Below are positions 1-6,049 of a stretch of 6,049 nt of DNA, one piece after another. Numbering within the stretch: position 1 is the first letter of the stretch; each line of letters starts with the position of its first letter. The translations under genes and the position numbers were made by a program. The DNA is from Bacillota bacterium (GTDB taxonomy: Bacteria > Bacillota > Bacilli > Alicyclobacillales > Alicyclobacillaceae). The notes below the pieces were generated by a model. That model was not told where the DNA came from and searched no databases. It worked only from the letters and a program-made list of their open reading frames with translations. Location: positions 1 through 6,049 of the forward strand of contig JAKADF010000228.1 in assembly GCA_021820805.1 (NCBI GenBank). Direction: 5' to 3'.

Positions 1-1
1 A

Positions 2-418
2 CTCGGTATTAATGAGCCAGTTACGTACAATCCAGCAAAAGCTGTACAAGCAGGGTTTAGTTCTGTCTATACGCAAACAATAGCAACGGCACAAATGTAT
101 GGACAGGTAGTTTCAAAACATCAATTCAAAGATTTAGCAGGACCTGTTGGTATAGCTGATGTTATTGGTCAGCAAGCTCAAGCAGGAATTTGGCAGGTCG
201 TTATGATTGCAGGCTTTTTGAGTTTGAATTTGGGATTGTTTAACTTACTTCCAATTCCGGCTTTAGACGGAGGCAGACTATTTTTCATGGTGATTGAACT
301 GATACGAGGTCGATCAATTGATCCCCATAAGGAAAGCTTGGTTCATCTTGTGGGATTCGCTCTGCTTATGTTGTTTGCGGTGGTCATCACCTATCGTGAC
401 GTGACAAGACTGTTTTAA
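2..418 (+). CDS. rseP: RseP/RasP family site-2 zinc metalloprotease, C-terminal part (5' end outside window)
   Basis: This is an open frame entering from the left edge with no start codon in the window; 138 residues are visible. Family knowledge: RseP/RasP (peptidase M50B) is a polytopic membrane protease that cuts transmembrane segments of substrates such as anti-sigma factors and remnant signal peptides. Seen here: a GPVGIA stretch (fragment residues 47-52) that in this family follows the PDZ domain, then a hydrophobic segment (about 64-83), then the LPIPALDGGRL motif whose Asp (codon 266-268) is the third zinc ligand. A last hydrophobic helix (about 116-131) precedes a short polar tail, YRDVTRLF. 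The HExxH motif and most of the PDZ domain lie upstream, outside the window. The stop is 32 bases before polC with no terminator between, so co-transcription is likely. The ATG at 95 is an internal Met; homology-like sequence continues upstream of it to the window edge. The end looks complete and normal for the family. Confidence 0.93.
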   Translation, partial: LGINEPVTYNPAKAVQAGFSSVYTQTIATAQMYGQVVSKHQFKDLAGPVGIADVIGQQAQAGIWQVVMIAGFLSLNLGLFNLLPIPALDGGRLFFMVIELIRGRSIDPHKESLVHLVGFALLMLFAVVITYRDVTRLF

Positions 419-438
419 GAGTTTGTGAGTAATGTAAT

Positions 439-444
439 GGAGGA
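439..444 (+). promoter_or_regulatory. Ribosome binding site of polC
   Basis: GGAGGA ends 6 bases before the ATG at 451, a near-ideal Shine-Dalgarno match and distance. It decides the polC start: the next in-frame ATG, at 481, has no comparable purine-rich site in front of it. Confidence 0.85.
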
Positions 445-450
445 TCGCGG

Positions 451-3400
451 ATGGGCGTAGAAATAGATGGTCAAACACAAATGGGCCTGACTGCGAGGTC
501 TAGTGCAGACAATGAAGTTGTACCAAATCTTAAGCTTATACACAAAGTAATTACTAAACTTAAGTCTAATGTACTGGAGGTACAACTCGTACCCCCGTTT
601 TTGTTTCTAGAACAACTTGATGATAATTTGATAGATGAAGCGCTTAGGTCCTATATCGATGAATTTGTTCGTTTTGAGAAGTGGTGCAATGCAGTATTTG
701 CTGATATTGCGGCACAGGTGTCTGTTCATTTGAGCCCTGATTTAAATTCATGCAGCTTAGAGGATTTTCACGGTGTATGGAACGCTTTAGTAACCAGGTA
801 TGCAGAGCAAGAAGCAGTTGCAGGAAATTGGCTTTTACATTCAGATGTTTCGTTTTCTCTTGATGAAAATGGAGAAAAGGATGGGGCTCTAATCCCGCGT
901 TGTTATGTAAAAATTAAAGTAGGCAATGACGCAGAAAGGGATGCTTTGGCGCGGAAGCGGACAATAGAATGTTTGCGCGAACAAGCTTTGCGTTTCTTTG
1001 CAGTCAATTTTGAAGCAGAGGTATTGGTAAGTGAAAATGCTACCGACAAAGCAGATGAAATCCGTCGGCAAATCGAAGAGCAGAACCGTAAGGAAATAGA
1101 GATTGCTGCTAGGGAAAGAGAGGCTTTGTTGCAAAGCAAGGCAGCAGAATCATCGTCTAACAGCAGGGAAGACAGGCCTTATCGCAGAGAGCGAAAGGTA
1201 GATGATGGTCCTATAGAACCATTGACACTTGGTAGAACTATATCAACAGACTCATTAATCCCTATTCGCGATATTGTTGATGAAATGCGCCATGTATCAG
1301 TCATGGGGAGAGTTTTTCACGTGGATTCGAGAACACTGCCAAGTGGTCGAACGATTTTTCAATTTAATATAACCGATGAAAGTGACTCAATTACTGCTAA
1401 AATTTTCTCTAATAACGATCGGCAAATTGAAGCGCTGTCGCCTCTCAAAGACGGAGTGTGTGTTCGCATACAAGGCTCGGTCCAATTTGATACGTATGCT
1501 AAAGAAATTGTATTTATGATACAAGATATGCAGCCAGATGAATGGCCAGTACGAGAAGATAATGCAACGGAAAAACGGGTTGAACTTCATGTGCACTCGA
1601 CTATGTCTGCACTTGACGGGGTAACGCCGCTTCCTGCGATTGTGAAACAAGCGGCTTTATGGGGGCACAAAGCTGTAGCTATTACCGATCACGGAGTGGT
1701 TCAATCCTTTCCAGAAGCGTATGAGCTCGGTGAGAAACATGGAATTAAGGTACTGCTTGGTGTAGAGGCTTATGTTGTTGATGATGGCACACCGATTGTA
1801 TATCGACCGTGCGATAGAGAATTAGATGAGAATCAAACATATGTAGTTTTTGATACTGAAACTACGGGTTTAAATGCGAGAGAAGATACTTTAATTGAAA
1901 TCGCTGCAGTAAAGATGAAAGGTACGAGAATTATTGACTCTTTCTCGTCTTTGATTGACCCAGAACGCATGCTGTCTCAAAAAATTTCGGATATCACCGG
2001 GATCACGATGGACATGCTTCAAGGCGAACCTAAACTGCAAGAAGTGCTGCCACAGTTTCGCGAGTTCGCGGACGGTTCAATTTTAGTTGCTCATAATGCG
2101 GAGTTTGATATAGGCTTTTTACAGCAATGTGCACAGCGTTTGGATATGGCACCCTGGGAACAGCCAGTTATCGACACACTGGCACTTGCAAGAACGATGT
2201 ACCCTGGTGCGAAAAACTATAAACTAAAGACTTTGACTCAAAAATTTGCAGTTGAACTTGTCAATCATCACCGTGCGCTTGCCGATGCAGAGGCAACTGG
2301 CAAGGTATTTGCTTATATGCTGAAAACTTGTGCTGAAAGGGGTCTCACAAACCTTAACCAGCTTAATGCAGCTACAGGAGATATGGATGTATCACGTGTA
2401 CGTCCTTTTCATGCGATGATCTTTGTACAAAACCAGATTGGATTACGAAATTTATATGAACTTATTTCTTTATCACATACAAAATATCTTTTCCGTACAC
2501 CAAGAATACCGCGGAGTGAACTCGTTCGATTTCGTGAGGGGCTTCTTTTCGGCACTGCCTGTGCGCGGGGTGAGTTAATTGACGCGTTTATTCGCGGAAA
2601 ATCAACTGAAGAAATTGAGGATATTTGCAGGTTTTATGATTTTCTCGAGATTCAGCCTCTCAGTCATTACGAAAATTTGGTGAGAGAAGAAATAATTCCT
2701 TCGTTAGAAAGTATGAAAGATATCCATCGACAAATAGTAAGTATTGGAGATTCGTTGGGTATTCCTGTAGTGGCAACGGGAGACGTCCACTTTTTAAACC
2801 CAAATGATGGCGTATACCGCGAAATCTTTCTTCAATCTCAATCACATGGTGATGCAGAACATCAACCACCTCTTTATTTTCGAACAACGGAAGAAATGAT
2901 TGGAGAATTTTCATATTTAGGTGAAGCTGCAAACAAAATTGTGGTCCAAAATTCGCAGAAAATAGCGGATCGAATTGAGGTTGTAAAACCAATTCCGGAT
3001 GAATTGTTTACACCTGTCATTGATGGCGCCGAGGATGAAATTCGGGAACTCTCCCATGGTAAAGCAAAGCGTTTATATGGTGACACCTTACCAGAAATTG
3101 TTGAAAAGCGTTTAGAAAAAGAACTGAAATCGATTATAGGCAACGGCTTCTCAGTTCAGTATCTGATTGCACAAAAATTAGTTACAAAATCACTCGCTGA
3201 TGGTTATTTAGTCGGCAGCCGTGGATCAGTCGGTTCATCATTTGTAGCTACAATGCTTGATATCACAGAAGTTAATCCATTGCCTCCGCATTATCGATGT
3301 GAGAACTGTCGGTTCAGTGAGTTTATAACGGATGGATCGTATGGTTCTGGATTTGATATGCCTGACAAAGCATGTCCAAATTGCGGCAGCAGCTTGGCTA

Positions 3401-4887
3401 GAGATGGACAGGATATTCCGTTTGAAACTTTTCTTGGTTTTAATGGTGATAAGGTTCCTGATATTGATTTGAATTTTTCAGGAGAGTATCAGCCTCGGGC
3501 ACACAAGTATACAGAGGAATTGTTCGGAAGTGACCATGTTTTCCGCGCTGGGACAATTTCTGCTGTGGCTGAAAAAACTGCATATGGTTATGTCCGCAAG
3601 TTTGCCGATGAAAAAGGACTTACTCTGCGTAATGCAGAAATCGACCGCCTTGTCTATGGGTGTACCGGCGTAAAACGAACCACAGGGCAGCATCCGGGTG
3701 GTCAAATTGTTGTGCCGCACTATAAATCCATTTATGAATTTACACCTGTCCAGTTCCCTGCAGATGATAAGGAAGCTGGGACGCTGACGACTCATTTTGA
3801 TTACCATTCTGGGCTTGAAAGTTGCTTGTTAAAATTAGATATTCTCGGTCATGACGATCCGACGGTCATTCGTATGCTGCAGGATTTAACTGGTGTGGAT
3901 CCTAAAACAATACCGCTTAACGATCCAGCTGTACTTGCACTGTATCGGGGTACAGAATCCTTGAATGTAAAACCTGAAGATATACGTTCTGTAACAGGAA
4001 CCTATGCAATTCCAGAATTTGGAACAAAATTTGTTCGGCAGATGCTCGAGGATACGAATCCGACTACGTTTTCTGAGTTGGTTAGAATATCCGGGTTGTC
4101 GCATGGAACTGATGTTTGGTTGAATAACGCTCAAGAATTAATCCGTAACCATGTTGCTACTCTGTCGGAAGTCATCTGTGCCCGTGACGATATCATGGTG
4201 TATTTAATTTATAAGGGTCTTGAGCCGTCTAGAGCATTCAAAATTATGGAGTCGATTCGTAAAGGGAAGGGCGTCAAACCAGAGGACGAGGAATATATGC
4301 GCGGGTTTGATGTTCCAGACTGGTATATTGAATCTGGTAAAAAAATTAAATATATGTTCCCGAAAGCTCATGCAGCAGCATACGTCATTATGGCTGTACG
4401 GATTGCTTGGTTTAAAGTTCATTACCCGCTTGCGTTTTATGCAACCTATTTTTCTGTACGTGCAGACGATTTTGATGTAGCGGTAATGGCATCAGGTCGT
4501 GAAGCAATTGTTAAAAAAATAGAAGAGATTGAACAAAAGGGCAATACTGCCTTACCTAAAGAGAAAAGTTTACTCACTGTGCTTGAGGTTGCGCTTGAAA
4601 TGGTATGCCGCGGATTTCGTTTTCGTACAGTATCGTTATATGAGTCACATTTTACAAAATTTTTGCTTGATGAAGAAAATGGAGCTCTTATACCGCCATT
4701 CGCCGCCATTCCAGGTGTTGGTGAAGCAGCTGCTAAAAACTTGTATCAAGCTAGAAACGATGGACCGTTTTTATCTATTGAAGATCTACAAGCTAGGAGC
4801 AGAGTATCAAAGACCATAGTTGAAATTTTAGATGGACTATCGTGTCTGGAAGGGATGCCTGAGACGAACCAACTTTCCCTCTTTTAA
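451..4887 (+). CDS. polC: DNA polymerase III alpha subunit, Gram-positive PolC type
   Basis: This is the replicative DNA polymerase with its own 3'-5' proofreading exonuclease; it extends primers at the fork and is held by the beta clamp. Domains seen in 1478 residues: a diverged N-terminal region (1-200); a charged, probably helical linker (about 200-250); an OB fold (about 281-360); PHP part 1 with H380, H382, D389, H414 and E439; a DEDDh exonuclease inserted in PHP (about 463-625; D468/E470, D553, H607/D612); and PHP part 2 with H676, C704, D778 and H780. The polymerase core follows: GSRGSVGSSF (922-931), a four-Cys zinc site (C950, C953, C975, C978), PDIDLNFSG with catalytic D1004/D1006, HPGGQ (1081-1085), and KLDILGHDD with probable third catalytic D1130. 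Next come FPKAHAAAY (1303-1311), a helix-hairpin-helix IPGVG (1420-1424) and the terminal clamp-binding QLSLF (1474-1478). It is about 40 residues longer than B. subtilis PolC (1437). No frameshift or missing catalytic residue is seen. DnaE is excluded by the embedded exonuclease and domain order. Confidence 0.98.
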   Translation: MGVEIDGQTQMGLTARSSADNEVVPNLKLIHKVITKLKSNVLEVQLVPPFLFLEQLDDNLIDEALRSYIDEFVRFEKWCNAVFADIAAQVSVHLSPDLNSCSLEDFHGVWNALVTRYAEQEAVAGNWLLHSDVSFSLDENGEKDGALIPRCYVKIKVGNDAERDALARKRTIECLREQALRFFAVNFEAEVLVSENATDKADEIRRQIEEQNRKEIEIAAREREALLQSKAAESSSNSREDRPYRRERKVDDGPIEPLTLGRTISTDSLIPIRDIVDEMRHVSVMGRVFHVDSRTLPSGRTIFQFNITDESDSITAKIFSNNDRQIEALSPLKDGVCVRIQGSVQFDTYAKEIVFMIQDMQPDEWPVREDNATEKRVELHVHSTMSALDGVTPLPAIVKQAALWGHKAVAITDHGVVQSFPEAYELGEKHGIKVLLGVEAYVVDDGTPIVYRPCDRELDENQTYVVFDTETTGLNAREDTLIEIAAVKMKGTRIIDSFSSLIDPERMLSQKISDITGITMDMLQGEPKLQEVLPQFREFADGSILVAHNAEFDIGFLQQCAQRLDMAPWEQPVIDTLALARTMYPGAKNYKLKTLTQKFAVELVNHHRALADAEATGKVFAYMLKTCAERGLTNLNQLNAATGDMDVSRVRPFHAMIFVQNQIGLRNLYELISLSHTKYLFRTPRIPRSELVRFREGLLFGTACARGELIDAFIRGKSTEEIEDICRFYDFLEIQPLSHYENLVREEIIPSLESMKDIHRQIVSIGDSLGIPVVATGDVHFLNPNDGVYREIFLQSQSHGDAEHQPPLYFRTTEEMIGEFSYLGEAANKIVVQNSQKIADRIEVVKPIPDELFTPVIDGAEDEIRELSHGKAKRLYGDTLPEIVEKRLEKELKSIIGNGFSVQYLIAQKLVTKSLADGYLVGSRGSVGSSFVATMLDITEVNPLPPHYRCENCRFSEFITDGSYGSGFDMPDKACPNCGSSLARDGQDIPFETFLGFNGDKVPDIDLNFSGEYQPRAHKYTEELFGSDHVFRAGTISAVAEKTAYGYVRKFADEKGLTLRNAEIDRLVYGCTGVKRTTGQHPGGQIVVPHYKSIYEFTPVQFPADDKEAGTLTTHFDYHSGLESCLLKLDILGHDDPTVIRMLQDLTGVDPKTIPLNDPAVLALYRGTESLNVKPEDIRSVTGTYAIPEFGTKFVRQMLEDTNPTTFSELVRISGLSHGTDVWLNNAQELIRNHVATLSEVICARDDIMVYLIYKGLEPSRAFKIMESIRKGKGVKPEDEEYMRGFDVPDWYIESGKKIKYMFPKAHAAAYVIMAVRIAWFKVHYPLAFYATYFSVRADDFDVAVMASGREAIVKKIEEIEQKGNTALPKEKSLLTVLEVALEMVCRGFRFRTVSLYESHFTKFLLDEENGALIPPFAAIPGVGEAAAKNLYQARNDGPFLSIEDLQARSRVSKTIVEILDGLSCLEGMPETNQLSLF

Positions 4888-4912
4888 GGCTCTAGATCAT
4901 ACAGGATGATGC

Positions 4913-4918
4913 GAGGAG
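4913..4918 (+). promoter_or_regulatory. Ribosome binding site of pheA, favouring the GTG start at 4928
   Basis: GAGGAG is the only strong Shine-Dalgarno match between polC and pheA. It directly abuts the ATG at 4919 (no spacer), which is too close for normal initiation, but lies 9 bases before the in-frame GTG at 4928, a normal distance. It therefore argues for GTG as the true start. Confidence 0.75.
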
Positions 4919-4927
4919 ATGGTAGCT

Positions 4928-5890
4928 GTGGTACAAAAATCAAGTTCTTTATTTTATTTGGGACCTGTTGGTACGCATACTCATGAGGCAGCCTATCAAT
5001 TCATTAAAAGAATCCGTACAAATATTTCAGCTATGGTTCCTGAATCATCAATTGCAAGGGTTATTGAACAAACGGCAACGATGGAAACCAATTTATCACA
5101 CACCTACGGCTGTGTCCCATTGGAAAACAGCATTCAGGGCGCTGTTACATTGACCTGGGACCATCTTTTCCGCATTTTGCATTATGAAAATATTACACAA
5201 CAAAATGCGATTTCTCGTACAGCATTTACAGATGTATTTGGCTGGAAGGGGTTTGGTATTCGAGCAGTTCTCACCCTTCCAATTTCACACTACTTATTGT
5301 CCGTTGGGCATGCAGAGCCAGATGCGGTGACACATGTATATTCCCATCCACAAGCCCTCGCACAGTGTAAAATTTGGCTGGATACTCACTTTCCAAGGGC
5401 TGTGCAAATTTCTGTTGCAAGTACTGCAGAAGCGGCAAGGCTTGTGTGTGAGGCTTCAGACAAGTCTAGAGTCGCAATAGGCAGTGAGAGAGCAGGAGAA
5501 GAGTATGGTTTATGTGTGTCCTCGGAACCTATTCAGGATGTAGACCATAACTTCACTCGTTTTGGACTCTTGTCAAATGAGCCAATGCAGTTTGAACAAA
5601 CAGAGATAAGCCGCTTTATGACTTCTATATGTCTTGTTGGTGTTCAGAATCAGCCTGGCGGTTTGTTAAAAGCATTAGAGCCTTTTCAATTGAATGGATT
5701 AAATCTTACTAGAATAGAATCTCGTCCTGTTGGTAATCAATTAGGCGAGTACTTGTTTTATTTGGATATAGAGACAAAAGAAGCTGAACAGAATGAAGAG
5801 CTGAAAAAGGCTTGGATTGCTGTACAGCGTGTGCTCGAAGATGAGCAGATTGAAGTCGTTTGCTTAGGAACTTATCCTGTTTTAAGTTAA
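4928..5890 (+). CDS. pheA: Prephenate dehydratase with C-terminal ACT domain
   Basis: It converts prephenate to phenylpyruvate by decarboxylation and dehydration, the committed step to L-phenylalanine; it is cytosolic. Numbering here is from the upstream ATG at 4919 (323 residues); from the preferred GTG the protein has 320. Catalytic domain signs: YLGPVGTHTHEAA (13-25), CVPLENSIQG (65-74), YSHPQALAQC (141-150), IGSERAGEEYGL (187-198) and the catalytic-site TRF (213-215). The ACT domain starts near 236, with PGGL (246-249) in place of the usual PGAL and a perfect LTRIESRP (263-270). Family knowledge: these two ACT motifs bind L-Phe, so feedback inhibition is expected. There is no chorismate mutase domain, so this is the monofunctional type; the total is longer than B. 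subtilis PheA (about 285). It lies 40 bases after polC (31 from the ATG) with no terminator between, so it probably shares that transcript; no aromatic-pathway neighbour, pheB or T-box is visible. The family is certain, the exact start less so. Confidence 0.95.
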   Translation: MVQKSSSLFYLGPVGTHTHEAAYQFIKRIRTNISAMVPESSIARVIEQTATMETNLSHTYGCVPLENSIQGAVTLTWDHLFRILHYENITQQNAISRTAFTDVFGWKGFGIRAVLTLPISHYLLSVGHAEPDAVTHVYSHPQALAQCKIWLDTHFPRAVQISVASTAEAARLVCEASDKSRVAIGSERAGEEYGLCVSSEPIQDVDHNFTRFGLLSNEPMQFEQTEISRFMTSICLVGVQNQPGGLLKALEPFQLNGLNLTRIESRPVGNQLGEYLFYLDIETKEAEQNEELKKAWIAVQRVLEDEQIEVVCLGTYPVLS

Positions 5891-5931
5891 TATAAAAAGC
5901 GTGGGACTATTTCAGTCTCACGCTTTTTATA
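5891..5931. terminator. Bidirectional Rho-independent terminator between pheA and typA
   Basis: An 18-base arm (5891-5908) pairs with 5914-5931 around the 5-base loop ATTTC, all pairs Watson-Crick except one G-U wobble. The core is GC-richer (GCGTG with CACGC) and is flanked by an A-run at 5894-5898 and a T-run at 5924-5928, so either strand transcribes a GC hairpin followed by U residues. It begins right after the pheA stop and sits 17 bases past the typA stop, as expected for a terminator shared by two converging genes. Confidence 0.93.
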
Positions 5932-5948
5932 TAATTGCAGGAGAAAAC

Positions 5949-6049
5949 TTACATGGATGGTTCTTTCGTACGTTTCGCCGCTTTTTCGCGTTCCGATTTA
6001 TTTAATACTTTCTTGCGCATACGAACACTGATTGGCGTGATTTCACACA
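5949..6049 (-). CDS. typA: TypA/BipA translational GTPase, C-terminal end (5' part outside window)
   Basis: The minus strand reads in from the right edge for 32 codons to a TAA at 5951-5949. The visible peptide includes EITPISVRMRKKVLNKSERE and then a basic tail ending in KEPSM. Family knowledge: TypA/BipA proteins end with a conserved E(V/I)TP.SIR.RK..L...(E)R segment and a lysine-rich tail, and I recognise this fragment by that pattern. The protein is a ribosome-binding GTPase related to EF-G and LepA, linked to 50S assembly and growth under stress or cold. The GTPase and other domains lie outside the window, so the call rests on this C-terminal signature alone. The gene converges on pheA, 58 bases away, and shares its terminator. 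Confidence 0.85.
   Translation of the reverse strand, partial: CEITPISVRMRKKVLNKSEREKAAKRTKEPSM

Noticed and set aside
481..483. Alternative polC start at the internal ATG (Met11)
   Set aside because: No Shine-Dalgarno sequence precedes it, while the ATG at 451 has GGAGGA at ideal distance.
889..1134. Minus-strand open frames inside polC (also at 903-1139, 1387-1650, 2660-2992, 2874-3143, 3478-3807, 3886-4134, 4204-4422 and 4446-4709)
   Set aside because: All lie antisense to continuous, motif-rich PolC coding sequence, have low-complexity or unfamiliar translations and show no convincing ribosome binding site. They are shadows of polC.
1801..2340. Exonuclease domain as a possible separate dnaQ-like insertion or gene fusion
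   Set aside because: An exonuclease embedded within the PHP domain is the normal PolC architecture, not a novel fusion.
4220..4819. Plus-strand alternative-frame open frames at 4220-4480 and 4529-4819, and one at 4968-5153 in pheA
   Set aside because: They overlap conserved PolC and PheA coding sequence in another frame, and their products resemble no family I recognise.
4896..4910. Small hairpin ATCAT-ACAGG-ATGAT between polC and pheA
   Set aside because: It has only five AT-rich pairs and no T-run after it, too weak for a terminator or attenuator.
140..4973. Identical 13-mer GGACCTGTTGGTA at 140-152 (rseP) and 4961-4973 (pheA)
   Set aside because: Both copies encode the same short GPVG peptide found in each protein family, and the flanks do not match. 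This is coincidence, not a repeat or attachment site.

Overview
The window looks like a chromosomal housekeeping region from a Gram-positive bacterium of the Bacillota. The strongest evidence is an intact polC, the replicative DNA polymerase III of the PolC type, which is typical of Bacillota and a few relatives. The moderate, AT-leaning base composition, the strong AGGAGG-type ribosome binding sites and the rseP-polC adjacency all agree. The PolC and prephenate dehydratase sequences resemble Bacilli homologues from memory but are clearly diverged from Bacillus subtilis. A lineage such as the Alicyclobacillaceae is possible but cannot be settled here.

Layout: (1) positions 2-418 hold the 3' end of rseP/rasP, an intramembrane site-2 metalloprotease, on the + strand. 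(2) Positions 451-4887 hold a complete polC, with all exonuclease, PHP, zinc, polymerase and clamp-binding motifs visible. (3) pheA, an ACT-regulated prephenate dehydratase, follows on the + strand; its start is probably the GTG at 4928 rather than the ATG at 4919. (4) A strong hairpin at 5891-5931, with T-tracts readable on both strands, closes the + strand genes. (5) Positions 5949-6049 on the - strand hold the last 32 codons of typA/bipA, a ribosome-associated translational GTPase, converging on pheA.

rseP, polC and pheA run in one direction with gaps of about 30-40 bases and no terminator between them, so they probably share a transcript that ends at the shared hairpin. Their functions are unrelated (envelope proteolysis, chromosome replication, phenylalanine synthesis), so the grouping reflects position more than pathway. 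The neighbourhood differs from the classic Bacillus order: proS is absent between rseP and polC, and rimP-nusA does not follow polC.

I found no sign of a mobile element, CRISPR array, RNA gene, defence system or other undescribed system. The points worth a second look are the rearranged gene order, the pheA start, the diverged PolC N-terminus, the complete PHP metal-ligand set and the bidirectional terminator.
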